Of a stretch of DNA of 64,000 nucleotides, positions 43,492-55,803 are shown piece after piece (position 1 is the first letter of the stretch; every line of letters begins with the position of its first letter). The DNA lies in NCBI RefSeq assembly GCF_028372415.1, contig NC_092875.1:228197136-228261135 (forward strand), in the 5' to 3' direction. The position numbers and the translations under genes are program-made. The notes beneath the pieces were generated by a model that was not told the origin of the DNA, ran no database searches, and was given only the letters and a program-made list of their open reading frames with translations. This stretch comes from Notamacropus eugenii (taxonomy: Eukaryota; Chordata; Mammalia; Diprotodontia; Macropodidae).

Positions 43492-44734
43492 TGTAATGTT
43501 AATGGGTTATAAGATCTTCCACACTCATGTGGAACCCATTAAAGGAAGCTTACTTGTAGAAAGACTTTCACACATTTTGCTAATTTCTAATCAGGTACTG
43601 AGTCACAAGGGTTGTGACACCTTCTGAATCTGAGAAGTGTATATATACTCTAAGTTGGTATTTTGCTTTTGGGGCTTGTTTATGAGAAGGACCTTGTGAT
43701 TCCCTGGTTGAATCTCTGAATGGCCATATGTTCATACCCCTCAACTGCTCAGATTCTGTAAAAGCAAAGACCTCAGCATACACAAGAGGATCTGCTATCA
43801 CAGATTCTTAGATCTGCTTTTCTAAAAGGAAAGGCAACTTTTGAGGGGCCAAAAATCAGTTTAATCAAGCACATGGACCATTCACCTTAGTTCAGGGGGA
43901 AAAGTCAGCACCCTGAACTTCAGAGAAAATACAGAGAAATCAAAGATCAACAGACATGCTTCCAACTGTCTGACATAAGCAATATGTACATCATAGATCA
44001 AGAGACAGATCCAATTGTCTGACCACTACACACACATAGTTACCAAAGAAGAAAGCACCAACATCTGGGTTTTCAAAGCCAGGGGGTATTTAGCGGCTTC
44101 CCAGAGTCTCATCTGGCACACAAAGCTTTTTCCAAAAACTAAGCCCCAAAGTAAAGCTACACCTCAGAGTCTTTATATACTTTTTAGAGCCAGAGGGCAT
44201 CACAACCCTTGAGAACCAGTGCCTCATTAACAAAAGGTGTGGGCCTTTCTACAAAGCTTCCCAAGCCCATTAATGGGTGGGGAAGATCTTCTTTAATCAC
44301 ATTAAAATAATTAACAGCACAAATACATACACTGTTTCTAGTTAAAGACACTCTTGTTTCTGTACTTCACTCCCAGTGAAGACTCTTGGTTGATAAAAGC
44401 AAGATTCAGTCAGAGGCACTTGATTAAAATAAAACAAAAACAGCAAAAGATTCTACTTTGCTTGTCATTACAGATATAAAGGCTCTCTCCGTCCAGGGAT
44501 GTATTTAAAGTGTGTAGCAATATTGCTTTGATTCAGGCGGTAGAGACCTGTCTGTTGGTCTTTATTTCTCTGCTTCTATTTTCTCTGAAGTTCAGGGTAC
44601 TGACTTTCCTCTAAATTAGCAGATATAATTTTAAAAGATTGTCAACCCTTTAAATAGCTATCTTTCCTAGTAAAACAGATCTAAGAACCTGTGCTAACAG
44701 CCAACCTGGGTATGCCAGTGTGGTTGCCTTTACA
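43492..44734 (+). mobile_element. Solo LTR, diverged family A, split by another family A LTR
   Basis: It starts TGTAATG and ends CCTTTACA, with a 5-bp duplication ctttg / cattg (43487-43491 and 44735-44739; 4 of 5). Landmarks match family A with more differences: 'aagatcttccacac', 'aagtgtatatatactcta', 'ttcagggtactgac' and 'acagatctaagaacctgtg'. Its first half (43492-43756) and second half (44473-44734) flank a reversed younger copy. Confidence 0.75.
43757..44472 (-). mobile_element. Solo LTR, family A, 716 bp, innermost insertion
   Basis: It starts TGTAAAAGC and ends GTCATTACA on the plus strand. On the minus strand it has TATATAAAGACTCTGAG in the family position (about 44166-44182). It aligns along its whole length with 34976-35687. 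The flanking five bases are gattc and gatat, so the duplication is only partly preserved. Confidence 0.82.
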
Positions 44735-44814
44735 CATTGCCAAGAAAATCCCAAAAGAGGTTATGAAGAATTGGACATGACTGGAATAAAAAAAACTAAA
44801 CAATATTACACAAG

Positions 44815-45840
44815 GCGACAATCTCAAAGGCAAAGAAAGGGCTCAGAAGGAGTTTAACAGCTTGCATCAGCTTGAGGAAAGTCTAGTTCCGTGAACATCA
44901 TATATTCTCTAAAAGTTATTCCACATCATCTTGATATGGATTTTTCATTCTGCTTCATTGTTTCCAGTAAGGATTTAAACAGCAGGCATGTATGTGTGCC
45001 GATTTTTTTCTAGAAGCCAGGTAGTGACTTCACTGCTTAGCTCTCAGCCAACTTGCGTTCTAAGTTTTCCCTCAGTTTCCTAGGCAATCATGACAACTTC
45101 ATCAAGATTCTAAGGGAAACACCATTCAGCTCTCAAAATAGATACGAGAGATAGGAAGAATGACATGCAGCTCAAACCATAAGCAGAATATTATTCTCTT
45201 AGAGAGAAAGATTATAAATCACAAGTACCATGCTTTCTCATGACTGATTTCAAAGATGACTCTCTTCTGTATTGCCAAGCTTCGTATACCTAAAGGTTCT
45301 CCCTACTCGATTGGCTTCTAGAGCTGGTAAGTTTGATGTTTAAAGGTCATCAGAGGCTTGGCTGATTTTAAAGAAAATTCCTTAAAAGGATCATAAGCAA
45401 TCAAGCAAAATGTAGGATCTATGCTTGGCACACTTCTCAATAGTTTAATGTGCATGAACACTTGCAAGATGAAATGATCACAGGAGGAGCACCCTACAGA
45501 AGAATGAATAATTGGGACAGCTAAACAAAGGAATTTGCTATTCGCGGGGTTGAGGGGTTGATGGGAAGGATGTGGGCAGGAGTGAGCTAAGACAGGCATC
45601 ATATATAATGAAATTAAAAGATTAGTGAGTTGTATTGAACATCCAAGCCAAAGAAATTATATTGGAAGAAAAGAGTCACTGCTTCTGCTATCTTTCTTCT
45701 TGGCAAACACTTCTGCTGTTGCTGCAGCTTTATACTATAGATTTTGGGGGACACATTCATTTCAACTTAATGAGCACAAAAGCAGTTCCTGACCTCAAAG
45801 ATCTTGCATTCTGCTGCTAAGATAGGAACAAAATAATACC
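44815..45840. other. No recognised repeat or gene
   Basis: Apparently unique DNA with short frames only. Confidence 0.35.
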
Positions 45841-45846
45841 AGTGAG

Positions 45847-46083
45847 TAACCATTAAGTGCCTACTATGTGCCAGGCACTATACTAAGTGTTTTATAAATA
45901 TCTGATCCTCACAACGACATGGAGAGGTAAACAGCATTATTATCTCCACTTTACAGTTGAGGAAACTGAAGCATACAGAGGTTAAGTGACTAGTCCAATG
46001 TCACAGTGTCTGAGGCTACATTTGAACTCAGATATTCCTGATTCTAAGCCCAATATTATGTCAACTGTGCCACCTAGCTGCTT
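45847..46083 (-). repeat. CORE-SINE (MAR1 type), antisense, near complete
   Basis: 'ccattaagtgcctactatgtgcc', 'cagttgaggaaactgaagc', 'ggttaagtgactagtcc' and the end 'gtgccacctagctgctt'. Confidence 0.85.
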
Positions 46084-46237
46084 CAAAGTAAAATAATAAG
46101 AAAGCCTCTTTTAAAATATATGCAAAAAGTTCCATATAGGACAGAGATTAAAAATTCCTTTGTGCTTATTAATGATTTTGAGACAACATTAATTCAGAGC
46201 AAAATTCAACTGAATAGCTCTCCTGAGGCAAGGTATT

Positions 46238-46240
<3 letters not shown>

Positions 46241-46276
<36 letters not shown>
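46241..46276. repeat. (CA)n microsatellite
   Basis: About 18 CA units, followed by imperfect CACAAATACA words. Confidence 0.95.
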
Positions 46277-46281
<5 letters not shown>

Positions 46282-46284
46282 ACA

Positions 46285-47460
46285 AATACAAACACACATA
46301 ACTAGGACAGAAGTCACGATGCAGAAAACATTAGAACAAGGAAGGTATTCAAGTGAGAACATTTTCATTTGAGGTATTCATTGTCATGGAAGCTGTCCAT
46401 CGTAAAGCCAACATATGTTCTGTTCTGTCTGCAACCTTAACTTGAGGGGTATGTCTAGTTGATGGTTCAGTACTCTGAAAGTGAAGTGGATATTGAAGGA
46501 TCTTCAAGAGATTCACACAAATAATCCAAGTAATAAAATAAAAGAACCCATGCTAGAATTGTCATTAGGGAGGGGACAACCTACAATGTGGACTCTGATA
46601 ATTGATGCTATACTCGGCTTCACCACACAGATGACCCAGATTTATAACAACTTCATCTAAGTCTGGACAACCAGTTTCAAGCAAAATGATCTAGCCAATA
46701 TTTTCTTCTTGGTATTTTCTCTTCCTCCTCCCTGAACTACATTCTCCCTAGCCCTCCCTTAAGGAAAAATTCTAGTTTTCAGCTATTACTGCCACATAGT
46801 CATGGTTACTCTAATATGTTTTAAACTAAAATGTTAATAACATGATAACACTTGAAATTCATAAATTTTTTATCTCCCTTTCCTAATTTGTAAATTTCTG
46901 GAGGTCATGAATTCCCTACAATACTTAGGATGGTGTCTTGCACATAACTGTTATCCAAAAACTGTTTATTAATTGAATTCTGGAACAATTTCAGGAAACA
47001 GTCTTTGTTTTTCCTTCCTTTTCTCCCTTTTTTTTCCTTTTTTGCAAAATGTCTAGCTACCTTAGATCTGGAGTTTATCACAGAGTTAGTATTTTATATC
47101 AAAGAAATAAATAATTTATGAGCTGGACATTACAGCAAGCATGGAAGAAAGATAATCTATTCTCCATGAATCCTCTTCTTTTCTCCTCCTTCCTCCACCC
47201 CACCCCCCTGCTGCTCTGTTTCTCTACTAATCGATCTCTTTCAGTCTTCCTGTCTACCTTTATCTATTTGTCTGTATGTTTCTCTCTCTTTTCCTCCCTT
47301 TTCTCTCAATACTCCTACATTAGTACCTTTCAGTTAAACCAGGGCCTTTTTCCTACAACCAAAAGTACTGCTATAAATATTTAAGTGTATGTGGAACCTT
47401 TCACTTTGTCACTGACCACCTAGCAGTAGAAAGTTCAGGTCAAAACAAATGGAGAGTTTA
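46285..47460. other. Mostly unrecognised DNA, with one L2 tail
   Basis: An L2-type 3' tail in sense orientation lies at about 46870-46985 ('tgtcttgcacataactg', 'aactgtttattaattgaat'). The remainder shows pyrimidine-rich stretches near 47010-47330 and no recognised family. Confidence 0.4.
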
Positions 47461-48011
47461 CACACAAATTACATAATTCAAAAATGCTTTCCAGAATGAT
47501 TGGTCCAATCTGCAGCTCCGTAAATGGTTCATTAATGTGTCTTTTTTTTCCCATAGCCCATCCAATTTTGAGCATTCACATATTTTGTCCCCTATCAATT
47601 TGCTGGCTATGAACTGAAACATCACAGAGTTGTTGTGACTTGCATGTCTCTTATTAATGGTTTGGAACATTCTTTCATATGGTTCTTATTAATTGCATTT
47701 CTTCTTCTAAGAAATATCTGTCCAAATACTTTGATCACTGAACTGTTGGATAATGGTTTTTGATCTCATGCATTTTTGTTAGTTGCCTATCTATCTTAAG
47801 TTATCAAACATTTATCAGAGATATGATATAAAGAGGATTTAGGATTTTTTTCCTAGTTCAAATACTTTCCTTCTGATTTTTGTAGCACTGCTTTTATTCA
47901 GTTTCATATAATCAAAATTGTTTTACCATTTGTAATCTCTATCTCCCATTTAGTTAAGAATTCATTACATAGACATAGGTGAAAAGGAAGGTAGGGGACA
48001 GGTCTGGGAAG

Positions 48012-48265
48012 GGAATAAACTTATTAAGTATCTTTTATGGGCCAGGTTCTGTACTAAGCACTTCACAAACATAAACCCATTTGATCTTCACAACAACCAC
48101 GTGAGGTAGGGATATTATAATCTTCAGTCTACATTTGAAGAAACTGATGCAAATAGAGGTTAAGTGACATGCCTAGAGTCACCTAAATAGTATCTGAGGC
48201 TGGATTTGGAATCCAGTCTTACTGACTCCAGGCCAGTCCTCTGTCGACTGCACCACCTAACTGCC
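48012..48265 (-). repeat. CORE-SINE (MAR1 type) nested in L1
   Basis: 'acttattaagtatcttttatgggccaggttctgtac', 'cacaacaaccacgtgaggtaggg' and the end 'ctgcaccacctaactgcc'. Confidence 0.8.
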
Positions 48266-48937
48266 ATATGTGTACAAGGTACACAATCTGATGTTCTCAT
48301 TTTTTTTATGGGATGATCTTTAATTTTCACTTCATGAATTCATTTTAAATTTGTTTGGTATAATGTATAAGATGTTGGCATAAAATTATTTTCTTCCAGA
48401 TTGATTCCCAGTTTTCCCTGTAATTCTTATCAAATAGTGGGTACTTTATTAGTTCTTTACTTATTTGGGGGTTTATGGGAGGTGATTGAGTTCAATTGTT
48501 TTTTATGTGACCTTGCCTACTCTATTCCATTGATCTATTTTCTTATTTTTAACCAATACCAAATAGCCTTGATGCTCATTTATAACATTGTTTGTAGTCT
48601 GGATGGGGTATTCCCAGTTTCTTTTTCATTATTTCTTTTGATATTCCAGATCATTTGTTCCTCCAAACAAATCATAAAATATATCCTTAAAAATATATTC
48701 TTATGTCCTTAGTAATTTAATTGATAAAGAAATAAATTACAAAATTAATTTTAGTAATATCATTTTATTTATATCACCATGTTCCAGACATGAACATTAA
48801 ATATCCTTCCAATCACCTAAGTAGATCTTTATTTCTTTAAGATGAATTTTGTAATTAAAGCTATGGAGGTATTGTGATTTGTAGTGACTCCCAAGTTAAC
48901 CTTGTAGTTATTTTGAATGAAATTTCTTCAAGTTAAT

Positions 48938-49765
48938 TTAACAAACATTTATTAAGTACCTACAATGCACCAGAAACTGTGCTAGGTACTGGAAATTTTT
49001 TAAGGCAAAAACAAAGTTCATGTCCTCAAGGATCTCACAATCTAATTGAGAAGACAGCAATACCTAAGTACATATAAAACACAGATAGAAATTAGATATA
49101 TAAAATTGGGCATACTCACAGAGAGAAGGCACTAATATTAAAGGGGACCAGAAAATGTTTTTTGCTAAAGGGGACATTTTAGTTAAGATGTGAAGGAATC
49201 TAGGGAAGCCAGGAGGCAGAAAAAGAGGGAGAATATTCCAGTTATAGGATCCAGTAAGTGAAAATTCATGGGGTCAAGAGATGGATTATATTTTTCTAGG
49301 CACAGCTAGAAAGCTGATGTCACAGAATTATAGATTATGTGGAAGGTAATGTAGTAAAAGATACTAGAGTAGTAGGAAGGAGTCAGGTTATGAAGGGCTT
49401 TACAAAACAAACAAATAATTTTATATTTGATCTAGGAGTTCCAGGAGCTTCTTAAATGATCAGAGCTACATTTTAGGAAGATCAGTTTGACTGCTGAATG
49501 GACTGGAGTAGAGAAGGACTTGAGTCAGGGAGACCAAGCAGCAGGTTATTTCAACAGTCCAGGCATGAGGTCATAAGAGAGATGTTATAAAGGTAGAATC
49601 AGTTTGGCTTAGCAATGGATAAAATATAGTGGATAAAAAAGAGTGAAAAGTCAAGGATGACACTGAAGTTGCAAGCATGAGTAACTGGTCAGAAAGTGAT
49701 ACCCTTGACAATAACAGAGAAGCTAGGATGAGGGGAGGACTTTGGGAGGAAAACAATGAGATCAG
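48938..49765 (-). mobile_element. L2 LINE fragment nested in L1, antisense
   Basis: Starts 'acaaacatttattaagtacctac', then 'gctaggtactgg', 'cctcaaggatctcacaatctaattg', 'ggaagccaggaggcag', 'ggttatgaagggctttacaaaa' and 'accaagcagcaggttatttcaacagtcc'. About 830 bp of the L2 3' region is present. Confidence 0.7.
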
Positions 49766-50076
49766 TTTTCCCTTTCCATAATCCTTTCCTGTACTTTGTT
49801 ATTGATATATAAAAATGTTTTTGATTTTGTACATTTATTCTGTCATACACCATTTTACTGAAGCTATTATCTCAATTAGTTTTTTTATTGAATCCCTAGA
49901 GTTTTCAAAGTAAACCATTATATCAACAGCAAATAGATATTTTTATCTTCTCTTTATCCACCTTTATACCTTTAATTAACTTCCTTTTTTACTACTATTG
50001 CTAGCATTTTTTAGAATTATGTCAAATAACAATGGGAAAAAGGACACCCTTGTTTTATTTACTTTTCATTTATTTA

Positions 50077-50605
50077 AAGTGATCTTCCTAAAGCGCTTCC
50101 AGACTTCTTACACCTTACTCCCCTACAGGTACTCTTCAATGTATTGACATTGACCACCTGGCTGTTCCATGAACAAGAAATTCCATCTCTCTCAGTTCTA
50201 GGAATTTTTAATGGCTATTCCTTATGCCTAGAATGCTCTCCCTCCTTCATTCTGCCTATTGATATCCCTGGCTTTCTCGAAGTCCCAACTAAAATCTCTT
50301 CTTTTACTGGAAGTTTTCCCTAATCTCTCTTAACTCTGCTTTCTCTCAGTTAATTATTTCTGGTTTGTCCTATATATAGTTTATCCTATATGTGTATATA
50401 CATGTATACATATATATATGCATATATATACTTGTGTATATATATATACATATATATATATTTGTTTGGATATTATCTCTCCCATTAAATTATCGGCTCC
50501 TTAAGGAACTGTTTTTGTCTCTTTTTGTATCCCCAGAGTTTAGCACAAAGCATGACACATACATAGTAACTACTTAATAAATATTTGTTCATTGATTTGT
50601 TGATT
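50077..50605 (+). mobile_element. L2 LINE fragment nested in L1, sense
   Basis: 'gtgatcttcctaaagcgc', 'gacttcttacaccttactcc', 'cctagaatgctctccctcc', 'ttaaggaactgtttttgtctc' and the terminus 'agcacaaagcatgacac' plus 'taataaatatttg'. An imperfect TATATG tract (50385-50462) has expanded inside it. Confidence 0.7.
50385..50462. repeat. TA/TG-rich simple repeat inside L2
   Basis: Alternating TATATG, CATATATA and GTGTATAT words. Confidence 0.85.
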
Positions 50606-51303
50606 GATAATCAGTGAGAAAACTTTTAGTGTTTCTGCAAATTATGCTAGCATTTGATTTTATATATATTTATGATATAAAAAATATTTTTCTATGTCTA
50701 AGCCTTGTAGAGTTTTTAACATAAATTAGTATTACACTTTGTCAAAAGTTCTTTGCATCTATTAATATAATCATATAATTTTTATTATAATTATGGGGTT
50801 TTCCTAATGTTTAATCATCCTTACATCTCCAGTATAAATTCAACTTAATCATAGAAAAAGATTTTTTGAACAAATTATAATATTTTTCAAGATTTTATTT
50901 TAAATATTTGAATCAATTTTCAATAATCATAGTAGTTAATGAATTTCTTTCTCATACCCTACCCTGGCTTTGATCCAGCAAAAAGTTCTTAAATATTTGT
51001 CCAGTAAAAATTGTTTGGCAGAATATTTTCTTTCTTAATTTTAAAGAATAATCTATGTAGTATAGGGGTTAATTTTTCTTAAAAGTTTTGGTTAGAATTC
51101 CCCTTTTAATCTAGAATAGGTTTGTTCCCCATTCCCAAAGAAATTCTTTTATAGCTAAATCAATTTCCTTTTCTCAATTTGGATTATTTAAGAACTCCAG
51201 TTATTGCCCTGCTCATTTGGCTTTTTTCCTTCATCTTGCACCTGTTACATCTCCTCTCGAAGTAGAGTGTTCAAGCATCTGCCTACTTATTCAAAGTATA
51301 ATG

Positions 51304-51545
51304 AAAGGCAGTATTGTATAGTAGATAGAGTTCTAGACGTGGAGTCGAGTCCTGGATCCTGCCTCCCACCTCAGAGACTTCCTAACTGTATCATCATGCA
51401 AGTCACTTAACCGTTTCAGAGCCTATTTCCTTGCCTATAAAATGGGAATGATAACACTTGCACTATCTACCTCATGGAGTGCATAGAGTAAATATGAGGA
51501 AAGGGCTTTATTTACTTTAAAACCCTATATAAGTGTAATTATTAT
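51304..51545 (+). repeat. CORE-SINE (MAR1/MIR type), sense
   Basis: 'gtatagtagatagagttctag', 'catgcaagtcacttaaccg' and 'ttccttgcctataaaatggg' in sense order. Confidence 0.7.
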
Positions 51546-51549
51546 AAAT

Positions 51550-52865
51550 TTCTCTCAGAGAAAGGCTAAGTAGAACTTTCTTGACACACCCCCAATTTGC
51601 CCATGGGAGGTTATTGGCACATTTTTCAAATTTACATACAGGCATATCTGGACTATATTTGCTCTGAATTTCTTTCTACTTATTGGATTGGGGAGGTAAA
51701 GAGAAAGACATGAATGGAGCTACAGAGGAAAACTGAAAAGGATACTCATTAGACAGAGGCAATGAAGGTTAGACCCTTCATGAAGAACTGTAGGGTTTGT
51801 ATTTTTTAAACCACATGTCCACGTGTTCTACGTGGTGTTACTGATGTTTGACAACCTTAACAGTTGTGATTCAGACTCATAGATTTAGAGAACTGTTTCC
51901 AGATCGTTATATTCTCTCTTTTTATTTAAAGTTGCTATTTATCAGCAGTTCACTGTGAATAGAAAATATTCGATCACAGTTGCAAACTACTGAATTTCCA
52001 ACATTATTTGGAACAGCTTACAATGATTTCTGCATCATTATGCATAGGCAGCTAAGGGTATTGAGTACATATGTCATCACAGAAAATTGGCAGAGCTCCT
52101 AGGTGTTAATCATCATCTGGCCTGTGGTCTATGACAGGCTTTTGAGAACATAATTTCCTATATAAGAATAATAAAATAATCACATATCTCATTGCTTAGT
52201 CTTGTGAATTATGGGCAATTGACTTGTTCTCTACCTTGCAATTACTAATAATAAGCCAAATGTTTGCAAGCTGTTTTGAAAATTTTGGTGGAAAGTTTAA
52301 AAAAAAACCATTCCCGTGGCATTGTATTTTCAGAGTTCCAATTTCTCCAGTTCTTTTACTCTAAAATAAAATTCAATTCTTCAACTCCATTCAAAATAAA
52401 GAGAAAAGGCAAAATTTCTGTGCTTGCTTAGCAGGTAAATTCCACAAGAAGCATTTTTCAGGAGGTTCTGTGTTTATTTTCAGTTTTCTAGGCCCATGCT
52501 TGCAGAAATATGAAATTTGATTCATATGACATTGATCCAAGGTCATGATAACAAAAGAGCTGTCACTCTTTTTGATACATATGTTCCAAGAATTCTCTAT
52601 TACAAGGTCTACGCTATTTGAATTTCTTTCAAAGTAAACTCATTCCCCATGGTATCAGACAAAAAGCACCTTGCTTCAGGGCTGAAGGTAAGTTCATGCT
52701 TTTCTAGTTACATAGTTTCTTAAAATTTTAGACTATTACTATCTAGAACAATTAAGAAGATTGAAGCAGGAGAAAACAAAGAACTATTCACCAGTTCCCC
52801 TCCTTAAATATTTGCTTTTCCTTATGAAATGAGGAAATTCTTTCTTTCTTTCTCTTTATCTCTGT
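51550..52865. other. No recognised repeat or gene
   Basis: Apparently unique AT-rich DNA. Confidence 0.4.
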
Positions 52866-52867
52866 CT

Positions 52868-52977
<110 letters not shown>

Positions 52978-52979
52978 TC

Positions 52980-55175
52980 TCCACATATTTCTTTAGTTTT
53001 TATTTTGTTGCTTTTTCTCTATTTTCCTCCAGTTATCACAGCCTACATCAAATACCTCTGACTCCCAGCTCTTACCCCTGATTTTGAGGGTAAAGGAAAA
53101 AATTTTATAGTTTTCTCACTCATGAGAAAAGATTGATTTCCTTTGGCCCACACAACTCTTCTGGCATATAAAATATGACTATTGCTATCATGATGATCGG
53201 AGCTGTTGACTTTGGTGGAGGAGGCAGGGGAGGGAGGTAATTATTATGCTTATAGAATAAGCATCTGAAAACCCTCCAAGTCAAAAGTTTCATTTCTATT
53301 TCTTAACAAAAGTCTTGTATTTTACTTCTGATCACCTTATCTTTCTTGAGACACTTATATGGTTCATTGGCTGGCTTGCAAGAGCAAGAGATGCTACATG
53401 AAACTTGATAGAAATCAAGTCACTACATATAGTATTCCAGGTTGTTGACAGCTTTAAATTAGATGTAGATCTAAGCAGCTAACTGCTTTATAATAATCAT
53501 GCTATGAGATGAGAATGGAGAGGAAAGAGAAGTGTCAATAGGGAGAAATAATGCTCATCTCTCTTCCAGGTTTAGAAAACATACCTTCTCCAAATATGGA
53601 TCCTCAACTTTCTTTTTTAAGAAAAATATTTCTCCTATTTCATTTTAAGAGAAATAGCTCTCCTATTTCATTCCTATTAAGCTTTAAGATGCCTGGGACA
53701 AGGCTGGTAGTAAATTCCCTAAGCAGAGTGGGAGAACTGCCCTCTCTAAACCCCTCTGAGAATTCTGGCAAACCTTGGAGATTGACAGAGAGGTGTAACA
53801 GTAATGGCTACCTGGTAGATCAGTGTGCCAAGATGGGAAATCCTACCCTCATACAGACATGTAGTTTTGTTTTGTTTTGTTTCAGAAGCAAGTTTTCCCA
53901 TCAACAATTTCAGGTTTATTCAGAAGAGATATGTAGTAATATAGAATTATGTATACATGTATGTGGGTGCGTGTATATACAAATAACACTATAATAAATG
54001 TTTGTGTTATTACTTGTTTCCTTCATCCTTGTCCCAAAAGAAGGCTAATTTCTGTACCTGTCTTTGACAACATCTAGACATGCCTTCTCCAGGAACTTGC
54101 TTCATCAGTTATCCCTTTTCCCTCCTGTATCTTCTGTCTCACCTTCTCCACTCGTCCTTTTTCATTTGCCTATGAACCCAAGTTGCTATTTCTTTCCAGT
54201 TTATAGTCAACAGAAAATATACACCATGGGCCCAAACCAAAGAATTTCTGTTAGGCTTGGTGGAATATCATGCAATAATTTCTGTATCAATTTAAATATG
54301 TTACAGTGGAAATGGGGAGGATAGAAAAGACTTTGATAGACTTTTCAAAGAAAAAAATCATGAAAGTTTGGCAATTACTGGTTGTGAAGCATGTCTCAGA
54401 GATGACCCCAAAGATGCATGCCTTGAAAAATGATGGTACCTTGATAGAGATTTACTTCTTGAAAAACAAAACAGAAAAACAACTTCCAACTAGTGGTAGA
54501 TTTTTCTAATTCTTTTTAAGAGTCCTATCTGAAAGAAGTTGCTCATGTGAATATAGATTGTACATTCTAACACCAGGAAATTAAGGGATTTTCCAGCTTC
54601 CTGGAGATACTGTGCATTATACAGAGGGTGATACTTTTGTCGTCTTTGAGACTAAATATAGTATATGTGAAAGCTGAAGGGAGTGTGGCAGGGGTTGGGG
54701 AACTGCACTTGTAATGATCAGTCCACAGCACCAAAGTTCTAACTCAGATGTCTGATTTCTTCCAAATGATGTTCAATCAGAACCTTAGTCCATTTTTTCC
54801 CTAATGCTAAGTACTTATGCCTGTACTACACCATAATTCTCTTCCCATCCACGTAATAGCCTCCAATCACCCCAGTTTGGAAAGAACATTCAGCATTTTG
54901 TAACTTGCCAGGGTCAGCTCCCTTTATCTCATTTATCTGAAGAAATTACATAAAGGAGTAAATGACGTTGCCGAGGACCCAAGGACATGTCCCCTTCCCA
55001 AAAGTAACTTACTTAACATCTCCAGAGATGGGAGAAATTTAAGTTTGCTACATGCTACACATTTTATGGAAATCAGGGACATCAAAGAGAAAAAGGAAAA
55101 TAATTAGAATGCACAAAAGAAGAAAGGAAGTCAAGGAGAGAGTGCTCTTTTAGAAGAAAAGTCTAATATTTGAGG
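52980..55175. other. No recognised repeat or gene
   Basis: About 2.2 kb without a family I can name. The longest frame (53551-53994, 147 codons) has no recognisable domain, and its C-terminal part is low complexity. Confidence 0.35.
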
Positions 55176-55277
55176 AAAAATCAAAACTGGAAGAGATCTG
55201 AGACCAACTTGTCTAACTTCCTCATTTTATAGAGGAAGATATTGAGACCCGAGGTCACGCTGGCAGTAATAATAATG

Positions 55278-55533
55278 TTTCTGTTCCGTCATTTTCTGTC
55301 AGATCTGACTCTTCATGACCTCATTAGGGGTTTTCATGACAAAGATACTGAAGTTGTTCTCCATTTCCTTCTCCAGCTCATTTCCCAGATGAGAAAAGTG
55401 AGGCAAACAGGGTTAGAGGACTTGCCCAGGATCACACAGCTAATAAGTGTCTGAGCCTGGATTTGAACTCAGGGAGATGAACCTTCCTGACTCCAGGTCT
55501 ACCGCTCTATTCACCGCGCCACCTAGCTTCCCC
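55278..55533 (-). repeat. SINE with RTE/BovB-like tail, antisense
   Basis: Tail 'gtcagatctgactcttcatgacc', body 'catttccttctccagctcattt', 'gcaaacagggttagaggac' and 'acacagctaataagtgtctgag', and head end 'caccgcgccacctagcttcc'. Confidence 0.82.
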
Positions 55534-55539
55534 TAGAAT

Positions 55540-55803
55540 AATCATAGTTTATATTTATATAGCACTTCAAAACTTTCAAAGCACTATACACAAATTATTG
55601 ATTTAATTGTCACAACAATCCTGTAAGGTAGGAAAGGTAAGTAACCCTGTAAGGTAGATTCCCATTTTCCAGCCTCCACTCTAGGGTCTAAGAGGTGAGT
55701 GGCTTCTTCAGAGTCATACAGGCAATGTTACTGCCCTAGTAAGCATCTGAATTCAAGTCTTCCTAACTCCAAGTCTAGTGTTCCACTGTCACCTACTTGC
55801 CTG
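55540..55803 (-). repeat. CORE-SINE (MAR1 type), antisense
   Basis: 'atagcacttcaaaactttcaaagcac', 'cacaacaatcctgtaaggtagg' and the end 'actgtcacctacttgcc'. An internal CCTGTAAGGTAG word is duplicated. Confidence 0.75.

Larger units (their letters stand above)
43298..44812 (+). repeat. SINE with RTE/BovB-like tail, split by nested LTRs
   Basis: The left part (43298-43491) begins 'ggacagctaggtggcacag' and stops inside the word CAGTATCTTTG. The right part (44740-44812) resumes 'ccaagaaaatcccaaaagagg' and ends with the tail 'gaattggacatgactgga'. The break falls in the middle of the conserved ATCTTTGCCAAG word and is filled by the LTR at 43492-44734. Confidence 0.85.
47465..50880 (-). mobile_element. 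L1 ORF2 relic, antisense, carrying three insertions
   Basis: L1 blocks at 47465-48010, 48270-48935, 49770-50075 and 50606-50880 read continuously on the minus strand from the ORF2 C-terminus back toward the reverse transcriptase. Plus-strand markers: 'ccagaatgattggtccaatctgc', 'cctactctattccattgatctattt', 'agtaaaccattatatcaacagcaaa', 'ctagcattttttagaattatg' and 'gtcaaaagttctttgcatctatt'. The gaps are filled by one SINE and two L2 copies. It is heavily mutated. Confidence 0.75.

Noticed and set aside
43752..44477. Perfect TSD for the inner LTR at 43757-44472
   Set aside because: The flanks gattc and gatat match at only three of five positions. I treat it as decayed, not perfect.
53551..53994. 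147-codon plus-strand frame
   Set aside because: No domain, no splice or promoter context, low-complexity ending. Several frames of this length are expected by chance in 64 kb.
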